Assembly: GCF_030297155.1 (NCBI RefSeq)
Contig: NZ_AP028067.1
Coordinates: 3,162,001 to 3,226,000, forward strand
Direction of reading: 5' to 3'
DNA: 64,000 nucleotides
DNA from: Vibrio sp. FE10
Lineage (GTDB): Bacteria; Pseudomonadota; Gammaproteobacteria; Enterobacterales; Vibrionaceae
A program made the translations under genes and the position numbers. The notes below the pieces were generated by a model. It saw only the letters and a program-made list of their open reading frames with translations. It was not told the origin of the DNA and made no database searches. Shown here one piece after another: positions 16,886 through 26,839 of this stretch. Every line of letters begins with the position of its first letter. Within the stretch, counting starts at the first letter, position 1.

Positions 16886-19291
16886 ATGAAATACGGCTAT
16901 TTCGATAACGACAATCGCGAATACGTCATCACTCGACCTGATGTACCAGCACCTTGGACAAACTACCTAGGTACTGAAAAGTTTTGTACCGTGATTTCGC
17001 ACAATGCGGGCGGTTACTCGTTCTACAATTCTCCGGAATACAACCGTGTTACTAAATTCCGTCCAAACGGCACATTCGACCGTCCAGGACACTATGTTTA
17101 CCTACGTGATGATGAGACAGGTGATTACTGGTCTATCTCTTGGCAGCCAGTGGCAAAAAGCCTAGATGAAGCGAACTACGAGGTTCGTCATGGTCTGTCA
17201 TACTCAAAGTTCAAATGTGAATACAGCGGTATTACAGCGACCAAAACGCTATTCGTACCTAAAGGCGAAGATGCCGAAGTGTGGGATGTAGTCCTAAAGA
17301 ACAACACTGACAAGCCAAGAACCATCAGCACTTTCTCATTTGTTGAGTTCTCTTTCAGTCACATTCAATCAGATAACCAGAACCATCAGATGTCTTTGTA
17401 CTCTGCTGGCACGTCTTATCAAGAAGGTGTTCTGGAATACGACTTGTACTACAACACCAACGACTTTGAAGGCTTCTACTACCTAGCATCAACCTTCTCA
17501 CCAGACAGCTACGACGGACAACGTGACAACTTCCTTGGAATGTACCGTGACGAAGCAAACCCAATTGCGGTTGAAAATGGCAAGTGTTCTAACAGCGCGC
17601 AAACTTGTTACAACCACTGTGGTTCTCTACATAAGCAATTTACGATTCAACCGGGTGAAGAAGTTCGCTTTGCGTACGTACTAGGTATCGGCAAAGGCAA
17701 CGGTGAGCGCCTACGTGAGAAATACCAAGACACAGCAAACGTAGACGCAGCATTCCAAGGCATCAAAGATCACTGGGATGAACGTTGCAACAAGTTCCAA
17801 GTTAAATCTCCAAACGAAGGCTTGGACACCATGATCAACACGTGGACGCTTTACCAAGCAGAAACCTGTGTGGTTTGGTCGCGCTTTGCATCCTTCATTG
17901 AAGTCGGTGGCCGTACTGGACTTGGTTACCGTGATACGGCGCAAGACGCGATCTCAGTACCTCATGCCAACCCACAAATGACTAAGAAACGCATTATCGA
18001 TCTGCTTCGTGGCCAAGTGAAAGCGGGCTACGGGCTACACTTGTTCGATCCTGACTGGTTTGATCCAGAGAAAGCTGACGTTGAACCTTCAAAATCGCCA
18101 ACGGTTGTTCCAACACCGTCAGATGACGACAAGATCCACGGCATTGATGATACCTGTTCTGATGATCACTTATGGATCGTACCAACCATCATCAAATATG
18201 TGATGGAAACGGGTGAACACGATTTCTTTGACGAAGTGATTCCATACGCAGATGGTGGCGAAGCAACGGTTTACGAACACATGAAAGCCGCACTTAACTT
18301 CTCTGCAGAATACGTAGGTCAAACAGGTATCTGTAAGGGTCTTCGCGCAGACTGGAATGACTGTTTGAACCTAGGTGGTGGTGAATCTTCAATGGTTTCA
18401 TTCCTACACTTCTGGGCTCTACAAGAATTCTTAGACCTAGCCAAGTTCCGTAATAACGATGCTGACGTTACTAAATACACTGAAATGGCTGCTAACGTTC
18501 GCGAAGCGTGTGAAACGCATCTTTGGGATGACGAGGGTGGCTGGTACATCCGTGGTCTGACTAAAAACGGCGACAAGATCGGTACCGCTCAACAAACTGA
18601 AGGTCGAGTTCACCTTGAATCAAACACGCTAGCGGTTCTATCTGGCGCGGTCTCTCAAGAGCGTGGCGAGAAAGCGATGGACGCAGTTGATGAGAACTTA
18701 TTCTCTGAATACGGCTTACACCTAAACTCTCCATCGTTCGCAACACCAAACGACGATATCGGCTTTGTGACTCGCGTTTACCAAGGCGTTAAAGAGAACG
18801 GCGCTATCTTCTCTCACCCGAACCCATGGGCTTGGGTAGCCGAAGCTAAATTAGGTCGTGGGGACCGTGCGATGAAATTCTACGACGCACTAAACCCATA
18901 CAACCAAAACGACATGATTGAGACACGCTACGCTGAACCATACTCGTACGTGCAGTTCATCATGGGTAAAGACCATCAAGACCACGGCCGTGCAAACCAC
19001 CCTTGGTTAACTGGTACCTCGGGTTGGGCTTACTTTGCGGTAACCAACTTCATTCTTGGTGTTCGCACAGGCTTTGAAGGTTTAACCGTAGATCCTTGTA
19101 TCCCAACGGATTGGCCAGAATTCGAAGTAACTCGTCAATGGCGCGGTGCAACTTACAACATCACCGTTCAAAACCCGAATGCAGTAAGTAAGGGCGTTGC
19201 CTCTATCACGATTAACGGTGAGCAGATTGAAGGCGCAATCCCAGTACAAACAGAAGGCAGCGTGAACGAAGTTATCGTTGTACTCGGCTAA
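16886..19291 (+). CDS. chbP: N,N'-diacetylchitobiose phosphorylase, GH94
   Basis: 801 residues, the same length as the characterised Vibrio enzyme. It splits (GlcNAc)2 with phosphate into GlcNAc-1-phosphate and GlcNAc, saving one ATP per dimer. The general acid is Asp492 in RADWNDCLN, at the same number as in V. proteolyticus ChBP. N-terminal beta-sandwich, helical linker, (alpha/alpha)6 barrel and C-terminal beta domain are recognisable. Start: ATG 16886 (MKYGYFDND) has AAGGA seven bases upstream; the frame's earlier ATGs would sit on or before this ribosome site. Confidence 0.96.
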   Translation: MKYGYFDNDNREYVITRPDVPAPWTNYLGTEKFCTVISHNAGGYSFYNSPEYNRVTKFRPNGTFDRPGHYVYLRDDETGDYWSISWQPVAKSLDEANYEVRHGLSYSKFKCEYSGITATKTLFVPKGEDAEVWDVVLKNNTDKPRTISTFSFVEFSFSHIQSDNQNHQMSLYSAGTSYQEGVLEYDLYYNTNDFEGFYYLASTFSPDSYDGQRDNFLGMYRDEANPIAVENGKCSNSAQTCYNHCGSLHKQFTIQPGEEVRFAYVLGIGKGNGERLREKYQDTANVDAAFQGIKDHWDERCNKFQVKSPNEGLDTMINTWTLYQAETCVVWSRFASFIEVGGRTGLGYRDTAQDAISVPHANPQMTKKRIIDLLRGQVKAGYGLHLFDPDWFDPEKADVEPSKSPTVVPTPSDDDKIHGIDDTCSDDHLWIVPTIIKYVMETGEHDFFDEVIPYADGGEATVYEHMKAALNFSAEYVGQTGICKGLRADWNDCLNLGGGESSMVSFLHFWALQEFLDLAKFRNNDADVTKYTEMAANVREACETHLWDDEGGWYIRGLTKNGDKIGTAQQTEGRVHLESNTLAVLSGAVSQERGEKAMDAVDENLFSEYGLHLNSPSFATPNDDIGFVTRVYQGVKENGAIFSHPNPWAWVAEAKLGRGDRAMKFYDALNPYNQNDMIETRYAEPYSYVQFIMGKDHQDHGRANHPWLTGTSGWAYFAVTNFILGVRTGFEGLTVDPCIPTDWPEFEVTRQWRGATYNITVQNPNAVSKGVASITINGEQIEGAIPVQTEGSVNEVIVVLG

Positions 19292-19314
19292 TCACTTAAT
19301 TTGATGAACAGCTC

Positions 19315-19344
19315 CTATCTCAAGTCTTTACTGGCTTGAGATAG
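19315..19344 (+). terminator. Intercistronic hairpin between chbP and the mutase gene
   Basis: A perfect 10-bp stem CTATCTCAAG/CTTGAGATAG around a 10-base loop, without a T run (TGAGACTAAAAGG follows and includes the next ribosome site). Likely an mRNA stability or processing element. Confidence 0.55.
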
Positions 19345-19365
19345 TGAGACTAAAAGGATTTTCTA

Positions 19366-20778
19366 ATGATTAAATTTGGTACTGGCGGCTGGCGCGCGTT
19401 TATTGGTGAAGAGTTCACTAGAGAAAACGTTCGCTTAGTGGCACAAGCACTCTCTAACATCATCAATAATGAAGATGCAGCAAAGAACGGCTTCGTTATC
19501 GGTTACGACCGCCGCTTCCTTTCAGATAAAGCCGCGTGCTGGTTTGCTGAAGTATTGGCAGCCAACAACATCAAAGTGAGCTTTATCGACAAGTTCGTTC
19601 CGACTCCTATCGTGATGTTCCAAGCGAAAGAGATGGGGTGTGTTTACTCTGCGTGTATTACTGCTTCTCACAACCCCGCAGACTATAACGGTATTAAGAT
19701 CTTCATTGAAGGTGGCCGTGATGCTGACGAGATCATCACAGAAAAGATCGAACAACAAATTTCGACACTGACCAGTGAAGATGTTGTCAGAGTCGATTTT
19801 GAACAAGCATTGAATGACAAAGAGATTGAAATCATCAATCCGATGAACGCCTTTGTTGACTCGATCATCAACGCGATTGATATCGAATCGATTAAACAAG
19901 CCAACCTAAAAGTCCTGATCGACCCAATGTTTGGTGTAGCGAAAAACGCACTGCAAACCGTGTTAATCAGCGCTCGCTGTGATGTTGATGTAATCAACGA
20001 TGGTAAAAACCCAGACTTTGGCGGATTGATGCCTTCGCCAAGTGCAGCAACGCTGTATCGCTTGAAGCACTTAGTTGCGGCTGAAGGTTACGATATTGGT
20101 ATTGGTACCGATGGCGATGCCGATCGTTTGGGTATCATCGATGAGAAAGGTCACTTCATTCACCCTAACGAAGTGCTGCTACTGCTTTATTACTACCTGC
20201 TGGAATACAAAGGCTGGAAAGGCTCTGTAGTACGTAATATCGCAACCACACACCTACTTGATAGAGTCGCTGCAGATCATGGTGAAAAGAGCTTTGAGGT
20301 TCCTGTAGGCTTCAAGCATATCAGCTCTCAAATGGAAGCCGACGACTCATTGATTGGTGGCGAAAGTTCGGGTGGTTTAACCATTCGTGGCCACATCAAA
20401 GGTAAGGATGGCGTGTTCGCATCGAGCTTATTGGTTGAGATGATCAGTGTGACAGGTAAGAAACTCTCTGAGCTACTTGATGAAATCTACTCTAAGTATG
20501 GTTATGCGTATACGGCAGAAGGAGATTGCAAATTCAAACCTTCAGAGAAAGAAGCGCTCTACACCAAGATCTACGTAGAGAAACAACTGCCTGAATTTGA
20601 ATACGAAATTGAAAAAGTCAGCTATGAAGATGGCGCTAAGGTGTACTTCAAGAATGGTGGCTGGGTCATTGCTCGCTTCTCAGGAACAGAGCCGTTACTA
20701 CGAATCTTCGCAGAAATGGAAGATAAAGACACTGCAGAACATGTTCTTCAAAAAGTGAAAGACTTTCTCTCTCTATAG
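19366..20778 (+). CDS. Phosphohexose mutase of the chitobiose pathway (GlcNAc-1-P to GlcNAc-6-P)
   Basis: 470 residues of the alpha-D-phosphohexomutase superfamily in four domains: phosphoserine loop TASHNPADYNG (about residues 103-113), Mg-binding loop GTDGDADRLG, sugar-binding GGESSGGL and phosphate-binding RFSGTEPLLRI. Often annotated as phosphoglucomutase/phosphomannomutase. As last gene of the operon after chitobiose phosphorylase, it most plausibly converts GlcNAc-1-P to GlcNAc-6-P for NagA/NagB, as proposed for V. cholerae VC0611. The specificity is inferred from context. Confidence 0.88.
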   Translation: MIKFGTGGWRAFIGEEFTRENVRLVAQALSNIINNEDAAKNGFVIGYDRRFLSDKAACWFAEVLAANNIKVSFIDKFVPTPIVMFQAKEMGCVYSACITASHNPADYNGIKIFIEGGRDADEIITEKIEQQISTLTSEDVVRVDFEQALNDKEIEIINPMNAFVDSIINAIDIESIKQANLKVLIDPMFGVAKNALQTVLISARCDVDVINDGKNPDFGGLMPSPSAATLYRLKHLVAAEGYDIGIGTDGDADRLGIIDEKGHFIHPNEVLLLLYYYLLEYKGWKGSVVRNIATTHLLDRVAADHGEKSFEVPVGFKHISSQMEADDSLIGGESSGGLTIRGHIKGKDGVFASSLLVEMISVTGKKLSELLDEIYSKYGYAYTAEGDCKFKPSEKEALYTKIYVEKQLPEFEYEIEKVSYEDGAKVYFKNGGWVIARFSGTEPLLRIFAEMEDKDTAEHVLQKVKDFLSL

Positions 20779-20854
20779 GCTTATAGAGTGCGGCAGTTTT
20801 GTATAGGATTTAACAAATCACTGCCTTGTTAACGCCTATAAGTGAAGAACTCTT

Positions 20855-20887
20855 GCCCAGTACTTGATTAAAGTGCTGGGCTTTTTT
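20855..20887 (+). terminator. Rho-independent terminator of the chitin operon
   Basis: Perfect 11-bp stem GCCCAGTACTT/AAGTGCTGGGC, 5-base loop, six T. It lies between two convergent units and ends 27 bases before the fbpC stop. Confidence 0.92.
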
Positions 20888-20914
20888 GTCACTATAATTT
20901 CGAGCTAGGCTTGG

Positions 20915-21943
20915 TTAGAACGCCAATACACCTTTGGTATCGACTTTCACCGTTACCGGCATACCGAACTCAAGCGCTTCTGAAGACGTTGCTAGCAGTT
21001 TCTGACCGTTCGCTTCAATCACATAACGACAGTGGTCACCCATAAACTGCTGTTCCAATACCGACAGATTACTGTCGACATCGTGGCTCGCCACAATATG
21101 CTGAGGCCTTAACAACAACGCACATTCAGCACCAATTTCGATCTGAGTCTGCGCTTTTGCTTCAATCAAACCTAAGCTTGTCTCAAACTCGTGTTCAGAA
21201 ATACGTTGTGCACCTAAATAACTACCGCCGCCCAAGAAGTCTGCAACAAACTTGCTTGATGGGTGGAAGTACAATTCTGACGCTGAGCCGTATTGTTCGA
21301 TGACACCATGATTCATTACCGCCATCTTGTCAGCAAAGGCAAACGCCTCTTCACGACTGTGAGTAACAAAAATAGCTGTCACACCCTGCTTCTTGAAGAT
21401 TTTACGAATCTGAGAAATCAGCTCATGACGTACTTGGGTATCAATGTTAGAAAACGGTTCATCCAATAGCAGCAGGTCTGGCTTATATGCCAAAGAGCGC
21501 GCAATCGCGACACGTTGCTGTTGTCCACCAGATAACTGATGAGGATAGCGATCGCCAAATTGATCAAGATGAACAAGCTCAAGCATCTCTTTAACTTTCT
21601 CAGCCTTATCTTGCTCAGACATATCACGCAGACCAAATGCCACGTTCTGATTCACAGTAAGGTGTGGAAACAGAGCATAGTCTTGAAAGATCATGCCAAT
21701 ATTACGCTGCTCTGGTGGTAACCAATTCGCAGCGTCATCAATAACTTGGCAATTCAGACTCATGACACCACTGCTCAATGGAAGTAGGCCGGCAATCGCT
21801 TTAAGCAGCGTCGTCTTACCACAACCACTGGCACCAAGCAGACAAACAATTTCACCATGCTCAACTTCTAAAGAAAGAGATTCCAAAATAGTTTGGGACT
21901 CGTACTTACAAGTCAGATCTTTAATTGATAATGCACAACTCAT
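20915..21943 (-). CDS. fbpC: Ferric iron ABC transporter ATP-binding protein
   Basis: 342 residues. Walker A GASGCGKTT, Q-loop, signature LSGGQQQR, Walker B LLLLDEPF, switch His (VTHS), and a C-terminal TOBE-type regulatory domain (about 240-342). It energises Fe3+ import with FbpB and FbpA. Its ATG overlaps the fbpB stop by one base (TAATG), so translation is coupled. Fur control is inferred from the box before fbpA. Confidence 0.9.
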   Translation of the reverse strand: MSCALSIKDLTCKYESQTILESLSLEVEHGEIVCLLGASGCGKTTLLKAIAGLLPLSSGVMSLNCQVIDDAANWLPPEQRNIGMIFQDYALFPHLTVNQNVAFGLRDMSEQDKAEKVKEMLELVHLDQFGDRYPHQLSGGQQQRVAIARSLAYKPDLLLLDEPFSNIDTQVRHELISQIRKIFKKQGVTAIFVTHSREEAFAFADKMAVMNHGVIEQYGSASELYFHPSSKFVADFLGGGSYLGAQRISEHEFETSLGLIEAKAQTQIEIGAECALLLRPQHIVASHDVDSNLSVLEQQFMGDHCRYVIEANGQKLLATSSEALEFGMPVTVKVDTKGVLAF

Positions 21944-23568
21944 TAGTGTTTCTGCTCCAAGGAACGGTTTACGATGATCAGCGGAATTAAACCCACCAAG
22001 ACTAACAACACAGCAGGCATGGCTGCTAATTCAAGGTGCTCATCTGACGCATAGTTATAAACATAAGTCGCGAGCGTTTCGAAATTAAAAGGACGCAGCA
22101 ACAATGCCGCATTCAACTCTTTCATTGATTCGATAAACACCAATAAGCCTGCAATCAGTGCACCACGCTTAATCAAAGGGAGATGCACACGACGTAACAT
22201 CTGGTTGGTGTTACAACCCATTGTTTTAGAAGCCATATCCAATGAAGGTGATACTTTACTTAAGCTACTTTCGATACTACCAATAGCAACAGCTGAAAAG
22301 CGCACCACCATGGCAAAAATAAGCGCAAACATAGAACCAGAGAAGATCAGTCCCGGACGTCCCCACTCCATCGCTTTCGCTATGTCATTAACTAAGTGAT
22401 CCATGAACAGCACAGGAACCATGACACCTATCGCCAACACGGTGCCAGGAACCGCATAGCCCATTGATGCGAACCTCATGTAAGCCAGGTTTTTCTTACC
22501 AGGGCTAACACGTTGATTAAAGTTAACAATCAACGCAACGAGCACACCAATAATCGCAGCGACAACAGAGACATAAAGGCTGTTAAGCGCATACTCTCTG
22601 AACTCTGGGGTCCAGCTTTGAGCGAAATACTTGTAGGCATAAATGATCAGCTGCGCGAGAGGGAATAAGAACGCAATACACACCAATCCCCAACACCAAA
22701 AGAGTGCCAACCACTTCTTCCAACCAATTAGCTCATAACGAAAGTCTTCACGGCTACTGAACTGATTCTGAAATAATTTCTGCTTACGACGGCTGTATCG
22801 CTCGGTACTCAATAATAGAATGACGATCACCAGCATGATTGCCGATATTTTTGCTGCGGCCGTTAAGCTCGAATAGCCTAACCAAGTATCGTAAACCGCT
22901 GTCGTTAATGTGTTTACAGCAAAGTAACTCACGGTACCGAAGTCACCGATGGTTTCCATCGCAACAAGAGACAAACCGACCGCCATCGAAGGGCGCACGA
23001 GCGGTAATGAAATACGACGAAAGCTTTCCCAAGGAGAGCACTTTAATAAGCGAGCAGATTGTAATAGGGATACGTTTTGCTCCATGAACGCCGCACGGCA
23101 GAGCAAATAAATATAAGGATAAAGAACGAGAGACAGAACAATAATCGCGCCCGACAAGGTTCTAATATCGGGGAACCAATACTCACCAGGCCCCCAGCCC
23201 GTTAGATCTCGCAAGAGAATTTGAACAGGGCCAGCAAAGTCAAACCAGTCGGTAAAGATATAACCCACGATATAGCCAGGCATTGCTAATGGCAGCACTA
23301 GTGCCCATTGCAAAACACGCTCTCCAGGGACACGGCACATTGCCATTATCCATGCAGATGGAATACCAAAAATTAAAGACAGGAACATGGTTCCCATGAC
23401 TAAAACCACCGTATTGTAGGCATAGGTGGGCATTACTGTGGACATCAGATGAGAAAAGAGCTCATCGGTTTCTCCAACAGCAGTCGTGAATATCGCTAAG
23501 ATTGGTAAAACGAGTAGTACAGCGATTATGCCGCTACTGGTGTTCCATAAATAATTCTTTTCTTTCAT
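21943..23568 (-). CDS. fbpB: Ferric iron ABC transporter permease
   Basis: 541 residues, about 12 membrane segments: a tandem fusion of two permease modules, as normal for FbpB/SfuB/ThiP-type iron permeases. Two permease loop regions are visible, near LKCSPWESFRRISLPLV and MGCNTNQMLRRVHLPLI. Inner membrane. Separated from fbpA by a 246-base gap with a terminator-like hairpin, so it is probably made at a lower level than the binding protein. Confidence 0.9.
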   Translation of the reverse strand: MKEKNYLWNTSSGIIAVLLVLPILAIFTTAVGETDELFSHLMSTVMPTYAYNTVVLVMGTMFLSLIFGIPSAWIMAMCRVPGERVLQWALVLPLAMPGYIVGYIFTDWFDFAGPVQILLRDLTGWGPGEYWFPDIRTLSGAIIVLSLVLYPYIYLLCRAAFMEQNVSLLQSARLLKCSPWESFRRISLPLVRPSMAVGLSLVAMETIGDFGTVSYFAVNTLTTAVYDTWLGYSSLTAAAKISAIMLVIVILLLSTERYSRRKQKLFQNQFSSREDFRYELIGWKKWLALFWCWGLVCIAFLFPLAQLIIYAYKYFAQSWTPEFREYALNSLYVSVVAAIIGVLVALIVNFNQRVSPGKKNLAYMRFASMGYAVPGTVLAIGVMVPVLFMDHLVNDIAKAMEWGRPGLIFSGSMFALIFAMVVRFSAVAIGSIESSLSKVSPSLDMASKTMGCNTNQMLRRVHLPLIKRGALIAGLLVFIESMKELNAALLLRPFNFETLATYVYNYASDEHLELAAMPAVLLVLVGLIPLIIVNRSLEQKH

Positions 23569-23743
23569 CGCCTAACTACAACGAGGCTTAATGAAATACA
23601 TATGCATTTGCAAATACATCTCATGTCCTTTTAATGGTGGGGTTATTTATACCCATATACTCTAATGACTTCAAGGTGAGATGCACATAACTCAAGGGAT
23701 CAACAGAGAGCTTTGTATCAAAAAGTGATTTCCCAAAAACAAA

Positions 23744-23780
23744 CAACCCCAAGTGGCCAAAAAGTAGCTACTTGAGGTTG
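23744..23780 (-). terminator. Attenuator-like hairpin between fbpA and fbpB
   Basis: Reading on the minus strand, CAACCTCAAGTAGC pairs with GCCACTTGGGGTTG with one mismatch and one G-U pair. The T-rich TTGTTTGTTTTT follows. This is a partial terminator pattern between a binding-protein gene and its permease gene. Confidence 0.65.
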
Positions 23781-23814
23781 TAATTTTATGTGGGCCGAAG
23801 CCTACAACAATAAA

Positions 23815-24828
23815 TTATAGATCGAACTTAACTTCATCTAATAGCTTGATTGCAGCCGCGTGGTGGTTTGCAATTTCATCTAGAGAAATAGTATCTGCTT
23901 TGAACTCGCCCCATGAAGCAACAAGCTCAGAAGGTTTAACGTCTGCTTTCACTGGGTATTCGTAGTTCACTTCTGCGTACATGCTTTGTGCAGTGTTACC
24001 AGATAGGAATTCCATCAGCTTAACCGCATTCTCTTCGTTTGGAGAGTATTTAGCCATTGCCATACCAGAGATATTTACGTGAGTACCTGTTGTCTCTTGG
24101 TTAGGGAAGTTAATGTAAACAGAGTCAGCCCAAGCTTTTTGCTCTTTATCATTAATCATTTTGCCTAGGTAGTAGCTGTTACCAAGAGCAACATCACATA
24201 GACCTTCTTTAATCGCTTTAACTTGAGCGCGGTCGTTACCTTGAGGCTTACGTGCTAGGTTTGCTTTTACGCCTTCTAGCCACTCTTTCGTTTCAGCTTC
24301 ACCTTTGTGAGCAATCATCGAAGAAACAAGAGAAACATTGTATGGGTGCTTACCGCTACGAGTACAGATTTTACCTTTAAATTCAGGCTTAGTTAGATCT
24401 TCATAAGTGAACTCTTCACCTAGACGACCAACACGGTCACGTGAAGAATAAACGCTACGTGTACGAGTTGTTAGAGCAAACCACTCGTTAGCAGTATCTT
24501 GGTACTGAGCAGGGATGTTCTTTTCAAGTACATCGCTTTCAACTGATTGAACTAGACCTTGTTTAGTTAGCTCAGATAAACGGCTGATATCGACAGTTAA
24601 GACAACATCAGCAGGGCTGTATTCACCCTCTTGAGCTAACTTCTCTGCTAAACCTTTTTTAGCAAACTTAACGTTTACTTTAATACCAGTCTCTTTCGTG
24701 AACTCTTTGAACATTGGCTCAACAAGGAAAGGTTGGCGGTAAGAGTATACATTTACTTCTTCCGCAGCCATTGCTGTTGGGGCAATTACGCCACACGCTA
24801 GAGCTGAAAGTGTTAGCAGTTTCTTCAT
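23815..24828 (-). CDS. fbpA: Periplasmic ferric iron-binding protein
   Basis: 337 residues of the ferric-binding (FbpA/FutA) family, with signal peptide MKKLLTLSALACGVIAPTAMA cleaved after AMA (residue 21). Mature N terminus AEEVNVYSYRQPFL is typical. Tyrosines near the C-terminal third (EVNYEYP) are candidate Fe3+ ligands. It captures free Fe3+ in the periplasm for FbpBC. First gene of the operon and directly downstream of a Fur box. Confidence 0.93.
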   Translation of the reverse strand: MKKLLTLSALACGVIAPTAMAAEEVNVYSYRQPFLVEPMFKEFTKETGIKVNVKFAKKGLAEKLAQEGEYSPADVVLTVDISRLSELTKQGLVQSVESDVLEKNIPAQYQDTANEWFALTTRTRSVYSSRDRVGRLGEEFTYEDLTKPEFKGKICTRSGKHPYNVSLVSSMIAHKGEAETKEWLEGVKANLARKPQGNDRAQVKAIKEGLCDVALGNSYYLGKMINDKEQKAWADSVYINFPNQETTGTHVNISGMAMAKYSPNEENAVKLMEFLSGNTAQSMYAEVNYEYPVKADVKPSELVASWGEFKADTISLDEIANHHAAAIKLLDEVKFDL

Positions 24829-24850
24829 TTTAAAATCCTTTATATCGAAA

Positions 24851-24865
24851 TGATAATGTCTATCA
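24851..24865. promoter_or_regulatory. Fur box upstream of fbpA
   Basis: TGATAATGTCTATCA matches the 7-1-7 Fur model TGATAAT-N-ATTATCA at 12 of 14 arm positions. It begins 23 bases upstream of the fbpA start and sits in an AT-rich promoter-like stretch. Iron repression of fbpABC is the expected outcome. Confidence 0.8.
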
Positions 24866-25050
24866 GTTGCGTTATTATATTCATCATTAACATAATTACA
24901 ATGACGACCGACAAAAAATCCGTCTACTCAGACCATTTAAACTCTCACTTTTGTAACAAAGCATTTCAGTAATTATGCCCGTCATAAGGCTTTCACATAG
25001 CGCCTGTAATCACGACGAGCTCGCTTACAATGTTCAGCCCCAAATACAAC

Positions 25051-25081
25051 AAAACCCCACAACGATTCGTTGCAGGGTTTT
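25051..25081 (-). terminator. Terminator of the glnK-amtB operon
   Basis: Minus-strand hairpin with arms AAAACCC and CAACGA against CGTTG and GGGTTTT, followed on that strand by T residues. Located 44 bases after the amtB stop. Confidence 0.75.
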
Positions 25082-25124
25082 CTTTGTACTGTCTAACCTT
25101 TTCAGATTAGACGGTTACTGTTGA

Positions 25125-26354
25125 TTATTTTACTGATACAAACTCAGGGTAAGCACCAACACCACAATCGTGCATGTCCATACCTTCAAGTTCTTCATCT
25201 TCACTGACACGAATACCGATTGTTGCTTTAAGCACTGCCCATACCGCTAGGCTAGCACCGAATACCCATGCAAAGATAACTGCTGCACCCAATAGTTGAG
25301 CACCAAATGTTGCATCAGCATTGCTTAGTGGCACAGCCATTAGACCGAAGAAACCACATACACCGTGTACAGAGATAGCACCTACTGGATCATCAATCTT
25401 AGCTTTATCTAGAGCAATGATACTGAATACAACCAACGCGCCAGATACAGAACCAATCGCTACCGAAAATAGTGGTGATGGAGATAGAGGGTCTGCAGTG
25501 ATTGCTACTAGACCAGCTAACGCACCGTTCAGAATCATGGTTAAATCAGCTTTACCCCAAGTTGTTTTACATACTAGTAGTGCTGCAATCGCACCTGCTG
25601 CTGCTGCTGCGTTAGTGTTAAGGAAGATTTGGCCAACCGCTGTCGCGTTCTCAAAGTCAGAAACCATCAGTTGAGAACCGCCGTTGAAACCGAACCAACC
25701 AAACCAAAGGATAAATGTACCTAGCGTTGCCAGTGGCATGTTTGAACCAGGAATCGGGTAGATTTCACCGTTCTTACCATATTTACCTTTACGAGCACCC
25801 AGTAGAAGCACACCCGCTAACGCTGCTGAAGCACCAGCCATATGTACGATACCTGAACCAGCAAAGTCACTGAAACCTGCTTCTGATAGGAAACCACCGC
25901 CCCAAGTCCAGTAACCTTCCATTGGGTAGATGAACGCTGTTAGCACGACAGAGAAGATAAGGAATGACCAAAGTTTCATTCGCTCAGCAACCGCACCAGA
26001 TACCACAGACATTGCTGTTGCAACGAATACTACTTGGAAGAAGAAGTCTGATTCTAATGAATGGTCTGCACCTTCACCTTGAGTACCAATCAGAGTACCA
26101 AATGACGGTAACCAGCCACCTTCGCCGTTATCGACATACATAATGTTGTAACCAACGACTAAGAAAGTCGTACAAGCAATCGCGTACAAACAAATGTTCT
26201 TAGTTAAAATTTCTGTGGTGTTCTTTGAACGAACGAGGCCAGCTTCTAACATCGCGAAGCCTGCAGCCATCCACATTACCAACGCACCTGAAATGAGGAA
26301 GAAAAAAGTGTCTAGTGCGTAACGTAGTTCCGTTACTGTTGTTGTAAGTTCCAT
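25125..26354 (-). CDS. amtB: Ammonium transporter AmtB
   Basis: 409 residues, about 11 membrane segments of the Amt/Rh family. The signature AGSGIVHMAGASAALAG carries the first pore His, and the twin-His partner is in ISVHGVCGFFG. Unlike E. coli AmtB it has no obvious N-terminal signal peptide; the start MELTTTVTELRYALDTFFFL leads straight into the first span. It takes up NH3/NH4+ under nitrogen limitation and is blocked by unmodified GlnK, encoded 27 bases upstream. Confidence 0.95.
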   Translation of the reverse strand: MELTTTVTELRYALDTFFFLISGALVMWMAAGFAMLEAGLVRSKNTTEILTKNICLYAIACTTFLVVGYNIMYVDNGEGGWLPSFGTLIGTQGEGADHSLESDFFFQVVFVATAMSVVSGAVAERMKLWSFLIFSVVLTAFIYPMEGYWTWGGGFLSEAGFSDFAGSGIVHMAGASAALAGVLLLGARKGKYGKNGEIYPIPGSNMPLATLGTFILWFGWFGFNGGSQLMVSDFENATAVGQIFLNTNAAAAAGAIAALLVCKTTWGKADLTMILNGALAGLVAITADPLSPSPLFSVAIGSVSGALVVFSIIALDKAKIDDPVGAISVHGVCGFFGLMAVPLSNADATFGAQLLGAAVIFAWVFGASLAVWAVLKATIGIRVSEDEELEGMDMHDCGVGAYPEFVSVK

Positions 26355-26381
26355 ATTAAAGTCTCCAGTCCTTGTAATTCT

Positions 26382-26729
<348 letters not shown>

Positions 26730-26768
26730 TTAAATTCTTCACTTAATCCGTTAATACTCTTTTTATAA

Positions 26769-26784
26769 TCCAAGTAGCGTGCCA
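26769..26784 (-). promoter_or_regulatory. Sigma-54 promoter of glnK-amtB
   Basis: On the minus strand, TGGCACG-CTAC-TTGGA matches the RpoN consensus TGGCACG-N4-TTGCA with one mismatch; the GG and GC-type elements are correctly spaced. The predicted transcript start is about 35-40 bases upstream of the glnK ATG. Confidence 0.88.
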
Positions 26785-26839
26785 GAAATTTAAGTTGTTG
26801 ATTTTAAATGAAATAGAAACAATGCCGATTCAGAAACGA

